A DNA stretch of 64,000 nt from Neelides folsomi (lineage: Eukaryota > Arthropoda > Collembola > Neelipleona > Neelidae): contig JAQGBZ010000270.1 in NCBI GenBank assembly GCA_034687125.1, forward strand, positions 1 through 64,000, in the 5' to 3' direction. The notes under the pieces were generated by a model that worked only from the letters and a program-made list of their open reading frames with translations, ran no database searches and had not been told where the DNA came from. The first letter of the stretch is position 1. Each line of letters opens with the position of its first letter. Positions 51,201 to 64,000 of the stretch are shown here, piece by piece. The position numbers and the translations under genes were made by a program.

Positions 51201-54200
51201 TGAAGCATTAAATCGTTGTCGTTCTACTAATTAGCAATATAAGAATTATAGTACACTTGAACTTATAAAGTGAACAATGGGTTTACCTATATCAGAGGAA
51301 TTTCCCAGGCTGCTCTGCTGAGCCTGACGAGACAAACGTACCATGGTGTCAAGGTAGAGCGAACAAGCGGCCGAAGCACCTGTAGACCAAACAATCACAA
51401 ATAAATTAATCATTTTATTCACATTTTATCATGAAGATCCTTCCGCTCCCTTCACTGCGATGAACCAACCGATGACCAAGGCTTGTCACCGCAATTCGTG
51501 TTGAGTTTGTTGAGGAAAGGAATTTGTACAAGGGCAGATGATCCTTCCACTCCTCGACATGAGACCTTTGAATCCTTTCAGGATTTCAATAGGTGGTCGT
51601 AACTTAAACCTCATTGTCCGATTCATACGAAATTGAAACGGAACTTGGCAAAGACGCCAAACCTTCATCTTTTATCAGCAAAATGATCACGAGGGAAAGA
51701 AGAATTAAATTCTAATTGCCAATGTGTGGAATTGGGAAGTTTATTTATGGAATTCCAATCGACCTTGGCTAATTTAATTCTTTGTCGATTTTTTCATTAA
51801 ATTTATTTGAATTGTGATAACTAAATATTACACTATTGCTGATTAGGCTTCTCAGTGTCAATCAAATCTCTGCAGAATATTTTCATTTTTTATTTTCATT
51901 TCTTAAAGCTTACATACTTCTAGAATACTTTAGATGGTTCTTTAGATCGTGTATCTTTATAATATAGAGTATATTATGTAGGCTATACGCATGATATGTA
52001 ATGTATCAGATTTTTATATATACAAGTCGATCATTTCAACGCTTCGATCTCTGCGGCTTTTCACAAAGAACTGAATGGTCAAAAAATTGGAATTCTCAAA
52101 GTCAAATCGATCTGGAACTTTTTTGATCCCTTTTCCTTTTTTTCTTTTAAAGGAAGAGTTTTGAGAAGATCAGAAATCGTGCCTTGAGAAGTCTCAACAC
52201 TCTCCACCTTGAATAGGGAATATAATAGGATTTCTTTGGATTTGGCCGTTGGTGAGATCATTTTCCCAAAGATTCCTCGTCCCCTCACTCTCTCCAGATC
52301 TCCCAGGGCAATATGAGGAGAATAAAGGAATTGAGATCGAGGGATGGTCAGCTTCCTCGCCCTTCCGCACTTTTCTATTACCTCAATTTATATTATGATT
52401 GGCCTACTCAAAAGGAGAGCTCTCGGGTCCTCCACACTTCCTTCGGCCTCCCATTGTCAGGAATTCATTGAATTTAAGAATTGAGTTGAAGGAATTGGAA
52501 TATCTTCTATTCCCACTTAACAATTAATGAGATTCGCCTTTCTTAATATTGTGGAATGCCGTACATATATCATTCACAGATTTAATTCACCTGTCTGTGG
52601 TACGAGATTGATTCATGAACTTGTGAGAAGGACTCCGCTGGCTAAAAGCGTATTTCTTTCATTCTTGTATCTTGAAGAATAACTTGGGAATTTTTAAAGC
52701 TCTCTCTCTTTCATCCAATGCCACAAGGATCGTAAAATAGATGATGTATCTAAGAACAAATATTTAATAGGAATTTGCTCACAGGGACATTAGAAAAAAC
52801 TTTTAATCGTGCAATAAAATATTTTCCTTGTTTTCGTCATTTACTTAGAAAAAATCTACCGGAAAATCTTAAATCTTAAATAAATGTAAATTACACGTCA
52901 ACAATTTTCATTTGTAAATTCTAGTAAATAAATATCTAATGCAAATTCTTGTAGATAAAAACATAAAAATAATTTGCATCCAAACATTAAATTGATATTA
53001 AACTTTCATTTTTAATTTTTTAACATTAAAAACTTCCTGGTTAGTGTATTTATTTACCTATAAAATATTTGATTCAATTTTACATGCATGTCAGTAATAT
53101 CAGGATAGTTAAAAAATTAATAGCCATGTGAGTTAATACACAAAATGTCCCAATGCATATTCAATGAATAATTGTTAGATGCGGTTGGTCGAAAGTGTGA
53201 TAAACTCAATTGACTTGCTTATTTATGGATGAATAGTAAATAGGGGATTGTATCTAAATTGTATAACAGGAGATGTCTTTGAGTCAATTACATGCCGCCG
53301 ATGTGATTACAATATCCGAGTCGAGTTGGCATGAAAAATGTCTACTTCCTCTTTCTCGTCATTTGTCTCTTACATTTACAGATAGTTCTTATGTTAGTTG
53401 TTACGGAGTAGTGTTAAAGAGATAGGCCGTGTCTGATAGGAGATTAAAAGGAATGCAAATTGAGAGAGCTTCACTTCAATCCAAAACTTTCAGTTTCACC
53501 TCAACGTTCTTTTCCTTCAGTGTGGGATGGAAATGATGAAGTCTCCCAACCACCAAGAGGCCAAGCATTAAAATCTGCTACATCGAGTGAGATCAGGCCG
53601 TGAATAATAAAATCATCCAATGGCCCTCCATCGTAACTGTCGAGGCTTAAAGGGGTCTTTGAGTAGACGAGAAAGGGAAATAAGTATGGAATAAGTAATT
53701 TGCAAAGCTCCAACTCTTCCTGTACAGTTCGTATGGTCCCTATACAAAAGAGATACCAAAGATCCAAAAGTTCAAACACCTTGGTTGTCTTTGGCACTCG
53801 TTCAGCTTTGAGTTTTCGGGAGGACAGGTTGCGAACTCATGTGAACTGTGATGAACCGAAGACGCACACGACCCACAAATGAAATCTACACCACATGACC
53901 CATCATGTCAAGCTAGTGAGGCTCAGTGAGGTAATCGGCCCATTATCATCTCCGTCAACGTCTCTGTTCGAATCCAAGGCGGCTCGGCATATCAAAATGG
54001 TTTAGATAATAAACTATCCTCAATTCTTAACAATTATTTATTGCAGCCAATCAAAGGTAAATGATGGAACATCACGATTAAATATTTCCAATGTTTTAGA
54101 ATCAACCTGTCAAAACCATTGACGTTTTTTATCCTAACTAACTGACTTTCATTACGCGACTTTCATTCTCAACGTCTCGATTACGACCATGTAGGGGAAT

Positions 54201-56726
54201 CTCTATAATTAAAACTTCAATGAAAAACCTCGTAAATCAATATAGTAAATATCTTATATATTAGTGTATGTACATAGATATAAAAATGTATTATGGTATT
54301 AGAGCTAAGAATTAATATATGAGTATAAAATTATTATTTTACAACTTGGTGAAATATTGCGTTATAGGGGAAATAATATTAGTACAGATTTTAGTTAATA
54401 ATTAAATGTTTATTCACGATTCGTAGACCCCAGAGGATAATTTTCCCAAACCAAACATAGATGATTAATAATTACAGCCTAATTAATATGTTTGCATTAT
54501 TGTGTCAAGCAAGTTCGTTAAAAATGTCAATTATTGGTATAAATCTTCAACTAACTTTACAATTAATTACCAATCCCCTCCAATCCAACGTTTTCTCTCT
54601 TGATTAGTCAGAAACTCTCAATTATTGGAACAAGAGCTGAATATTAAATTACAATTAGGCTCTGGCTGATTTCATAAAATATGATACAGATAAGATAATT
54701 TGACAATAATCCTAATTACATTCTTGCTTTTCAACCTTATTCATATAAAGAGACGCATACTTATACATATTTTTGGTGTAAGTTAAAGTAAGGGTTGGGA
54801 TAAAATTCTGTAGCAGGTTTCTTATAAACTGCTATATTATATATATATGCAAATAATGAAAGTTAATCATATCGTAATCATAATTAACTTGACCAACATC
54901 TATATATTTTTTATAAATTAATGCGTGATTAATAGGAGAGATCTAATAAATTATATAGTCCAACATGGGAGCAAATGGCTTCTGATAGATTTCTACACAA
55001 ATATTTCCTTACTTTTATTCATCTATGTAATCTTCTTAAAATCTGTACGGCATACTTGGTCAAGTAAAAGTGTGAATTAAAAGCCCTTTATCCCTTCTTT
55101 ACATACATTTTAGAATGTAGTTAAAAATCTACTACTGTAGAATCTACTTATTGTTAATGTAGTTTTTTTAATCTTTTTTCATTCATTTACTACGAGATTT
55201 TAAGGTTCAAGAATCAGATGACTTTTGAAAAATTTATAATGACAATTAAATGGACACGGAAAAACAATAGATGAACTTTAGAGTTAAGAAACAATGATGG
55301 CAATTGGGATCGATGAAAGAGAAAAAAAACCAAATTCCTCGTTCTCATTTTTTAAAGCCATTAAGTTTCTAATATTTTTTAAGAACTTGAAATTCCAATC
55401 AGAATATTTGATCAAGATAAAGTGAATGAAAACGATGCTCCTTCTATTGTATTTGGGAAAATGAATCTCTTAAGCGTGGAAATCTCAAAGCGGATCTTTA
55501 TTCAGTAAAATCAAAAGATTTCCCTTCATCACTTCATAATTTAAGCCCAGAGTTGTTTCAAAGCGAGGGGAGGAATGAAAGAAATTTTTAATAAGGTGAA
55601 ATTCAAAATGAGATTGAAATGAAAAGAAGCGATTTAAATTCAAGAGAGCAAAAAACTTGAATTCAAAGTTGAAAGAAAAGTGAACTTGTACCATCTCAGA
55701 TTCCTGTGAATTAAACTACAAAATAATAATAATTCTCTTTTATATCTGCTGTGGTTGCGTAGTTTATGCAAATCTTCTCAACTACACAGGTACGGGTTAA
55801 ACATTAAACATTTTCCTTAAATATAGCTGTTAATGAATATTATTAAAGCGGAAAGAATTATTTGCATAAAAGATATTTATTACATTCGCAGTGGATTGGG
55901 CCAAGCCCTCTCTTTTAATTAAGCTCTCTCTCTTTAAATTCATAATATTCCATTTGTTATCAAACCCACAAATCCCTCAATGTGTGAAACCAAATGGGAA
56001 AAATCTCAATCTGCAAGTTACAACATTTTCCAAGTTTCCCTCCAAATGACGGGAAATTTTAACCCAAACATTCATTCACGTCCGTATGTCTCCCCAAGTC
56101 CTCTGGAATGAGTTATGAAAAGGCCATCAGGTTGACGCTCTCTTTGCTCAAGCAAATGCTAAATGGCTGAATCTTTTTGCATTAAATTCCTGGATGGTAA
56201 CTCGAGATGCTAATGTCTGTAATGTGTTTGCTGAGCTTTGCTGTGAGAGGGCAAGCTGAAGTTGAAGTTTGAGAAAATATTGGGAAAAGTTGTAAAATAA
56301 TTCACTCCTCGTTCCCAATCTCACATGGAGAATTGTTCTAAACAAACTGCGGCACACAGACAGTTAAATTCTCATCTCACACAGTTGAAACCCTTGTGGA
56401 GTCCTTATATAACCAATCCGCTATATAAGGAATAAGGAATGTTCAACTATTCAAAACATGAGCTTAAATTGAACTGCCGCCTGATCCTTTTACTCGTAAT
56501 TTACACATATGCTCAAATTGGCTCTCAAGTGTCTCAAGTCTAAATCTAAAGGTTTTTGATCCAAGTATGCGGAATTGCCTTGCAATTTTTATTTATTCAA
56601 ATCATTGAATTAAAATAACAAAGGTGAAAAAGTGAAACAGTGAAACATACCGTGTAGAGATTTGAGGTAGGCCTTTCCCGTCGCTATCATTTGCCTCGAT
56701 GAAGGATTGAAGTTGTCCAAGATGTT
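34683..56726 (-). CDS. IRSp53/BAIAP2 orthologue, I-BAR plus SH3 adaptor (5' end missing)
   Basis: Ten exons in transcript order: 56726-56651, 51379-51287, 46791-46730, 46305-46234, 40820-40683, 39588-39523, 39421-39224, 39081-38661, 38126-37616 and 36270-34683. All joins are GT-AG and in phase, giving 1074 codons to TAA. IRSp53 proteins bend the plasma membrane outward with the I-BAR (IMD) domain and recruit actin regulators (WAVE, Ena, Eps8) through SH3 under Rac/Cdc42, forming filopodia and lamellipodia. The first exon seen begins NILDNFNPSSRQMIATGKAY, matching vertebrate TIMEQFNPSLRNFIAMGKNY, so only about 20 N-terminal residues are absent. No matching exon was found up to 64000. The protein is about twice vertebrate length because of a very long terminal exon. 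Introns in the I-BAR part reach 5.4 kb. Confidence 0.93.
37616..39081 (-). other. Linker and SH3 coding exons of IRSp53
   Basis: Exon 39081-38661 starts after a TAG acceptor and carries a Ser-rich linker (RRPADDTVSISSQLRKTKS), then the first half of SH3: KALYAYLSSGENQLSFLEND. Exon 38126-37616 completes it with GWQFGENLRTQKTGWFPVAY, so the ligand-pocket residues (ALYAY, the Trp of GWQ, the Pro and Tyr of FPVAY) are all present. A Pro-rich stretch (SPSPAPPPLPTPLG) and a Ser/Asp region ending YSDGEEEHLLRNR follow. The SH3 is split after ALIG in phase 1. Confidence 0.9.
40821..46233 (-). other. Large IRSp53 intron, 5.4 kb
   Basis: No nested gene is supported. It holds a TATG-type microsatellite at about 45431-45485 and GC-richer stretches at 43570-43760 and 44890-45150 whose open frames lack ATG starts or domains. 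Confidence 0.55.
46792..51286 (-). other. IRSp53 intron, 4.5 kb
   Basis: AT-rich. It contains a degenerate tandem array of GTATAAGAATTTAT-type units at about 50600-50690 and GTGTGTAGGTGTGTACATAC at about 48543. No exon was seen. Confidence 0.55.
51380..56650 (-). other. IRSp53 intron, 5.3 kb
   Basis: No supported nested gene. A 98-codon open stretch on the minus strand (53501-53797) is the longest. It starts at a non-ATG codon and has no family I recognise. Confidence 0.5.
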
Positions 56727-59700
56727 CTGTAAATCAAAGAAAAAGCCGCATGAGATCATTATATAAATTAAATTCTTATTGTACTATACATATTCTCTAT
56801 TGGTATATATCACATTAATCCACACTTCAACATAAATTGGGTGATGGGTGATTAAATAGTACAGATAGTCTTAGTTCTGACAAATAATTTAAATTCTCTC
56901 TAACATTAAGCGTACTCTACCTGTATAGAAAGATATGTATGGATAAGATGATCAGAGTGAAGATGATTTTAATATCTTTGGATGGTTAAAGAAACACAAT
57001 AGATAAAAGTAAATGCTATACATTTTAGATGAGTGCAAGAAAGCAATTTAGCTTATTCATAGAAAGTTTGTTGGGAATTAAAAGTAATCAATCACTTTGA
57101 AGCTCGTTTGCTCAATATCAAAGTCATCTTCTTCCATCTCCATTATAATGATTATTATGATGATAAATACCTGGAGCAGCACCCAACCATTAAGACCACT
57201 CTTCACTCAAGTGACTCAAGAATAATTAGAAGTAAGGATTTCCTTGTCAAATCTTAAATTTCACTTTTGACTCTCATCCTTTTAGGTCATTTCCAAGTTC
57301 CGAAACCAAAGTGGGAAAATTTCAACAGAGGGTTAAATACACTTTAAAGGTACAGATACCAGGTATATTGTATGAGGCTTGGGATATGAACAATATATTC
57401 CAGATAATAATATATATTGTACAGGTAGTTAGTTATATTATTATAGCCATTGGGTCTCTCTTTCGACAGTAATAATATAATGTCATTTCCATTTCATATT
57501 CGTGGATCCCAATTATTTCGTCCCACTACTCAACATAGAGAAACTCAATCTGCTCATTATGAGTTTCACTCCCTCGCTAATGCAAGTATTTATTTCTCTC
57601 ACCCACCAGACCAAACTCATACACATAAATTGCCCAAACTCAAAAGTCTCACTTTTCAAAATGATCCCTCGATTTGGAATGAAAAGAAATAAAAGATGAG
57701 TTTATTTATAAAAAGATGTTTTGTGCTGAATCATTCTATCCTTACGTTACATTCCTGGTATTCTCAGCTGGTATTTAATTTTACAACTACTGTCTAATAA
57801 CTGAATGAACTGTGAGGGGAAAGGGGTTATAGAATTTAAGCCTTTGGGCATTTAAACTTTGAATACAAATTAGCCATTGAACAACTAAATGTATTTCAAT
57901 TTTCATTTAAATAAATTCTTTAGCTCTTAATTAATAAACTAATGGCAAATGAAAAAAGAAAGTATTTCTACAATGGAAGTTTATATTAACAATGACGATG
58001 CAAGAGTTTTTAATAGACAAATACTATTGAATCTAGAATTCAAAACAAAAGTTTTAACAATGTAAAATACTGTTTAGGCACTTAATGTTTGCTTTAACGA
58101 TGGCTTTAACTTTAGTGGATAAAAATGTATAAATGTTGGTGTTATTTTATTAATCCTCACCACTTTAAAAATATTTAAAAACCTCCATTAAATATATAAT
58201 TTGGTAAAGGTAAACTCACTAATTAATAAAGTCCAAAATCAAATGGGGGTTATATAGCACTTTCTTATCTCCCCTCTACCAGTACACACCACAACTAGAA
58301 AATTTCAATAATTCATTCATAGAGATCGATATTATATTGTTCTATAATGCCCCAAATATTTGAAAACTCTTGAACCTCATTAAAAAGTAGAATTTTTAAT
58401 AAAATTTATTTTATTCGGCCAAATGTAATAAATAATTTTTATGTTGAAATTAATTATTATCCTTTTAATAATCATAGTTTATTTACACAACGAAGAACTA
58501 ATAAATGTTATTAGTTTTAACTTTAGCTATGGTCCATACATGTTACTTCAATTCAGATATTGTGGAAAAGGTGGAAATGTATTTAGGTATTATGAAATAA
58601 GGAATTTTTTCAACAAGGAACATAAAATTTGAAAATATTGCTGTTTCAATTTAAAGCTACTCAATATTTGTTAATGAGTTGTAAAATTTCGAGTTTTTCA
58701 CTGAAATTACATGTTTAATTTCTTAATACAATTTCATCATATTATTATAAAGGAAGAATCTCCTAATGAGTCGCTTACGTACTTTTTTGGTTTCGTCTCT
58801 CATATAGTATATTTATTGTACAGATATTTACAAGGATATTGACATTCATCTATCATAATCCTAATTGTAAGTATATCTTATTTGTAGTTGTAAAGTTATA
58901 AGTATGGTAGTTATATTGATATTTAAATTCCAATTTTAAATTATTGTGAAGGAGCTGAATTGCTTTCATTACCGTTCATAGAGAAACTTCTTTCACGCTT
59001 ACTTTCAAGCCCCTTTCCATTAACCCCTCAAGTATCTAGGTTCAGCACCTGACTCGCGATCCTTCCCTTGATATACCTTTACTGCCCCACGAGATAATAA
59101 TGAGGCATAAACCCAAATGGGTCTCTTGGTAAGCTGATTGCGAGAGGGAATATAGCCAATGTGAAAATGACCCCGAATTCTCCATTTATGTCAATGTGGG
59201 TCAGTCGACTCAGGAAAAGGATGCCTCGAGGGATTGGAGCCAAAGTGGCTTTGTTCTTCGGCTTACCTTATGCACGAGAGGAGCGCAAAAGAAGTTTCAA
59301 ACCCGATGAGAATCAAAGGAGAAATATTATGAAGAATATTATTAAGGTAAGAAAAGGTATGAAAAAGTCGGAATTGCTTCCCCATCTACGCTCATTATTT
59401 ATTTGTCTTGTAAAATTGTTAGCGTGGCTAACCTTTTACTTTTCATATGATTTTTCTAGGCCGTTTTCATACTTCTGACCCGATGAGAAGTACTAAAGGC
59501 CTTCATTGAAAAAAGAAATGTCTCACGGAGGCTCGAGGCTTCTTTGGAGGATTCATATAATATTTTAACTGCAGATACTTCCTATATATATTTTACCTGT
59601 ATATATTTATGGTATATTGGATTTTTATATTGTGGGATGAGTTCGACTACCTGGTTCGTATATCTTATAATTGGAATCTCTTTTCAATAAATATTAAATC

Positions 59701-62700
59701 AGTAGCGTGGAACTCCAAGCTGCACCCAATTCAAGCTAGCTAATAATCTTCTAAGGACAAGTCAATGTTGAATTCCACTTGTTCATGATCAAATATCATA
59801 ATTTATGGGAAGGGTTAATAAATAAAAGGCGAGGAAATCCGGATTCGGAGATTATACCTTCCCTCAAAATTCATCACTATTATCTCGTAATTGGAGAAAC
59901 GGACGGGAGGGAAGGGGATTAAGTAGCAATTAAAATTCAAAATCTTCTTATTTATGAGGCCAAAGTCCTTAAATGACTCTTCTTAACTCTGCACTTTCTA
60001 TACTCCCAGTGAGAAATGAATTATAAAGAAAAGCCCGCTCTCGTTGGTTAGATAAACAAAGGATGGAATTCCATTGAAGGGATTTAATTGAGATAAACCA
60101 TTTGCTTATTACCATTTGCTTATTAACTATCTTCCTTTAACAACTCCGCTATAAGGCTCTCAATTTTGGACAAATGAAAGTTAAATATGCATACTCAATT
60201 TCAGTGCTTGTCCTAAGTAATATAATTTCACTACTTTTGTAATAAATACCATATGTATGTAATACAATACACACGTTTATTTTATACGACAATATCCCAT
60301 GTAATATATCCCATTTAATACATCCTGCTTTAACCAAATAAATACGCCGAGCCCATGAGCCCCAACTTATGTATCTTAAACATGCCAACTAAATTACATT
60401 CGAATTCTTTAACTATTCTTCCTCAACTTCATAAATATGTCCTTGTTCGAACATTATAAGTAAAAGGGGGGATTAAAAGCGACAGATTATCGTTAGTTAT
60501 TAACCAAAGATATAATGCATTTGATTATTTATGATTTTTAAGAAAAATGTTCCCTCTTTATTCTACATATAAAATACGTATATGTGTACATTGTTGTTTA
60601 CCAGCATATTGTACAAATTGTATTTATGACCGCTTTCGTTTATTAACTGCTTATCGTGTATAGTTAAATAACTTAAATATGTCCCTATAAAATACCAAGT
60701 AAAATGGCACATTCAATGTGAAATAATGAGAGGAGGAAATCATGGTGGTCCCTTATGTTTATTTCTTCTACATTTGGAATTTGCATGAATGAGATTAGGA
60801 ACAGTAATGAGAATGTTTCTTTTGATCCTTCTACGAATAAATACATGTAGGATACATAGGTGGAACTTTCAGTTACTTTATATATAATGATGCGAAGAGT
60901 CATAAAAAACGACATTAAATCTTCCCTTGAGCCATTAAGCGATCACTTCCACAACAATAATTAGATTACAGAAATGGGCTACTCCACTCCATAATCTGGT
61001 AATTCCTTTAGGTTATGGGTTATAAAAGACATGTCCGTACTTGGCCAGGAGCATATTTATACGACATATTCGTATACAAGTATGTAATATGAATTTGCGT
61101 ATCACTCCCATGTCCAAGTCCTGAGACCTTAAAGAGCCATGCTTCAACTTTACTCCATTAAAGACATTATTTATATATGAAAAAAGTGTCCTCAAGTCAT
61201 TTCTCCCAAATCGTGAATTTGACATTGAGACATTGTTAAATAGTTAAAAACACTTTTAAGTAATATATTTACCTACCAAATACTATATCATGTTATATAT
61301 AAAAAGTTACAGAGCAGTTCTTTAGCTGGGAATTTTATCTGTACAAGCGTGTAAAATTATAAATTTTCTGCTGTGATTTATTCCCTCCTTGCATCATCAG
61401 TTCCTGTGGTCAATTTTGTGGTCTTCTATGTCGAAGTAAATTCCCAAATTGACCGCCAACCCAATTTCAACACCTTCGTTCCCTCGATGAAAACGCCAAT
61501 ACGCCAATATAAAAAGCGACACAGTCAAAACTGTCGTTCTCGATGCTTTATTTCTAATTGGAAGGTTTTCCTTAAATTCCAAACTTTCCCTTTCGCTCCC
61601 AACAACATGTAACAAAGTACAACATATTTAAGCAAAGGTGTGTTTTAGCAATTAAATGGAGAAAAAAATGTTTGAAGTGAAGGTGGAAATAAGGGCCGAT
61701 TAGTGGAACTGTGTTCCTACCTCCTATGCTCATGAGCCTCAATCTTACCAAAAATTGGGCTATAAAAGTCTTGCAATTTATAATGGATGCGTGAATGTGG
61801 CCACGGGGACACACGTGTGTCTCCTGTCCAATCAAGTCTGACTGTCTGACATGATGATCATACCTGTAATGTTATCAGAATATCTGGATGACAGTGAAAT
61901 TAAAGATTAAAATTACAGTGAAATGAATTGGAGGGTTCGAGGCATGTGTCAGGGCCCGCTAATAAATAAATATCTGCATTTATTTTCTTCAATGAAAAGA
62001 ATTCTTCTTCTGCTCGAGGTTGTAATTAGAGCCCATTATTAAATAAATGATCTGCTCAAAAGGATTTTCAAGTGTGTGAGGAAATATAATAATAATAAGT
62101 AATATGTTGAATGTATATATTTAACGGATGAATCCCCTCATCTTCAGTTTGCAAATATAGGTAAGAAAGTGAATGAATAAATAGCTATATGTGAAAGGCT
62201 ATTACGCATCCTTCAGATGTAATTATTTATTCCCATGTCCTCGCCTAATGACTCGTTCAGAACGATGGATCAAATGTATGTAAAACTCTCGAAGATCATT
62301 AAGTTCTCAGCACTCAACATCTCAATGATTACAATTTTACAATGAATCTTTTGATGCAATTTCTCAAATGAAGACATCCTCAATTATTACAAAAAATGTT
62401 CATAAAATGTCATAAATGGTAAAATAATAAAGCTACTAAATGCCCACTATTAAACACGTTATTACTTCACATCCCAATTCACATCACAATTCACATCACA
62501 ATTTTTAAAATTCCTTAAAAATTCCATTTTTTGGTCTTTTACTGTTAAATTTTCCATAGATAGTCATAATCACATAATAAGCCAAAATTATTCATTCAAT
62601 CATTCTCTTCAGAATCTCTAATTTTATTATTAAAATTCTTAATGTTAGTTAATGTTCGGCATGAGATCATGTGGGCGGTTCATTGCTTTAATTTACTCTT

Positions 62701-64000
62701 TGGGTTAATTCCCAATTGTTCCAAACTTAAATTAAAAACATTGTTACAAACTACAATGTTATGAAAGTAATTTTTATCGTCATTAAAAGATCCCTTTTTT
62801 CGTTTTTCATCATCATCGGCGAAGTTAAAGAACTCTTTGTGTGCCTTTTATATAATAATAATAATACGCGTGGTAAGAAGTTGTGTGTGATGAATGGAAA
62901 ATCAAGATTTCATATGACGTTTGAAAGAAAAGAATAGGAAGAGAAATTCTCTTCCTCAATTCCAACTTCCATATTATACTTCAATCATTGAGCGAAAATG
63001 AGTATCTTTTAGATGTACAGAGTACAGAGGTAATATAAATGCAATATAAGATGTACACCTTCTAACAGTCCCAAGGAATATTCCTCTTGGCAAGGGAAGA
63101 AGTGTCGGAAGAAATAAGAAGATATTTCATTACATGACTTTGCACGCGAAGTAAATTCATTTCCTACCAATCCCTTTGAGATCCAAAGTGGGCGCATCAT
63201 AAAAGAGTTTGAAGGTTACAATTCAAAATGCGACGACTTTCTTAAATTCCAATGGGCGATGAAGACGATTAAAAGTGGTAAACATTTAAGCATTCTTCGA
63301 TCCGACTCTTCTTCCTTTCCAAATAGTAATTAATGGCCGATTGAACATTGAAAGTTGAAATGAAATTCCCAGTGCAAAGGTGCTAAGTGAATGTACAAAT
63401 AATGATTTAAAAAGGTCCGAAAGACCCCAAAGCTCTTTTAATTCTTTTTCAAGTTTTTTCTTGATCTTCGCCCTTTTCCACTTTTGACCTCTTTAGCTTC
63501 AAAAGAACTTATGCTCAGAAACTCACAGATTATGGAGATAAAAAATTCCAAGAGTTTTCCTTTTTATTGTGAGAAAAGATTTAATGGTGATGAAGTCAAA
63601 GATGACCACAATTATTAATTACCTTTGTATGTGATTAAAAAAATGCTAAAATAAATTTTGAAACATTATTTAAGCATTTTCCTAATAATTACATTTATCT
63701 CAATTACGAATTCCCATTTGCATATTTCAGACTTATGAGCACGTGTTCGTGGGCTTTTTGCATTTTAAGGCAAATCTGATTCAGCTAATCTTTGTGCGAA
63801 AAATTTTACTACTTTAAGAAAGGGTTTGTAAAGTTAATTCTTAATTGCCTTAAATAAGATATAAAATATTTTTGTATTCTGGGGACTTTGAGCTGAAACT
63901 TTTGAGCTGATATGTTTATCGATTACAAGAAATTATGAGATTGCAAAAATGTGGAAAAATCATCAAATCTAACAATAAAGTGGCTAATATACAAAATTCA
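56727..64000 (-). other. Putative first-intron sequence of IRSp53
   Basis: About 7.3 kb in which I searched the minus strand for a short ATG exon ending in phase 0 before a donor and found none that fits. A tandem AATTCACATCAC repeat lies at about 62468-62502. On the plus strand, 59161-59346 is open in two frames and ends at a strong AAG/GTAAGA donor; I leave it unassigned. Confidence 0.5.
62468..62502. repeat. Tandem AATTCACATCAC repeat
   Basis: About three copies of a 12-13 bp unit (CACATCCCAATTCACATCAC, then AATTCACATCAC). It is non-coding. Confidence 0.6.

Larger units (their letters stand above)
39224..56726 (-). other. I-BAR (IMD) coding exons of IRSp53
   Basis: Seven small exons (62-198 nt) make a helical domain of about 235 residues. 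Marks in order: FNPSSRQMIATGKAYLKSLH, then LKAFYVDFLVPLETNLEKDT. The lysine patch KKMKKKSKKSNN corresponds to the PIP2- and actin-binding basic stretch of vertebrate IRSp53 (KKLRKKSQGSK). ALTQERRRYGFILERQTSLA and AFYSKGNSLL follow, matching ALTEERRRFCFLVEKQ and AYHSKGKELL of the human protein. The basic patch sits in its own 138-nt exon (40683-40820), flanked by phase-0 introns. That exon could be skipped without breaking frame. Confidence 0.9.

Noticed and set aside
53501-53797. 98-codon minus-strand open stretch in an IRSp53 intron
   Set aside because: It starts at GTG, with no recognised family and no splice sites. A retrocopy fragment cannot be excluded but is unsupported.
53940-53995. 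Possible tRNA T-arm (GTTCGAATCC)
   Set aside because: The bases beside the loop do not pair into a 5-bp stem and no matching acceptor, D or anticodon arms were found.

Overview
The window is eukaryotic: AT-rich, intron-rich genomic DNA with long introns, dispersed Tc1/mariner-type relics and short CCTAA-type telomere-like tracts. This suggests an arthropod (insect, springtail or crustacean). No sequence mark fixes the species, and nothing prokaryotic is present. Genes were built by hand from reading frames, GT/AG splice sites and intron phase. Apart from the tetraspan gene at 25868-30344, every intron inside the models below keeps phase.

Left part (1-13.7 kb, + strand). After about 3.6 kb of AT-rich DNA with one compact predicted hairpin structure, there is one possible isolated exon (3679-3816). 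A complete five-exon PAQR3-like gene follows (4458-9447): a seven-pass Golgi-type progestin/adipoQ receptor with its Ser/His/Asp and HxxxH metal-site residues intact. A 180-bp palindromic repeat element lies at 10.2-10.4 kb. Next is a compact three-exon homeobox gene (12606-13643), with an EMX/VAX/NOT-like homeodomain split at the 44/45 position.

Middle part (14.3-30.4 kb, - strand). Two claudin/PMP22-superfamily tetraspan genes lie in the same orientation. The first (14332-18914, six exons, 276 aa) has a clean W...GLW-C-C signature. The second (25868-30344) resembles stargazin/TARP calcium-channel gamma subunits, but one of its internal exons has no recognisable splice donor. The two share an intron position and phase in the third membrane segment, so they may be old relatives. 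A 466-bp mariner-like relic with 50-bp terminal inverted repeats and a transposase tail lies within the first gene. Five related short or mid-sized elements with inverted ends reading ACAGGGTGGGCC-type are scattered through 16.6-31.6 kb.

Right part (34.7 kb to past 56.7 kb, - strand). Ten exons of an IRSp53/BAIAP2 orthologue encode the I-BAR (IMD) domain in seven small exons, an SH3 domain split over two, and an unusually long 1.6-kb terminal exon rich in proline, serine and acidic residues. The first coding exon was not found between 56.7 and 64 kb; it probably lies beyond the window.

The genes act in separate pathways: Golgi membrane receptor, transcription factor, junction/channel-associated tetraspans, and a membrane-curving actin adaptor. 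I found no CRISPR array, confident tRNA or rRNA gene, or viral gene. The most unusual signals are the three-stem structure at 1.05-1.13 kb, the palindromic element at 10.2 kb, the ACAGGG mini-element family, and the missing donor in the TARP-like gene.
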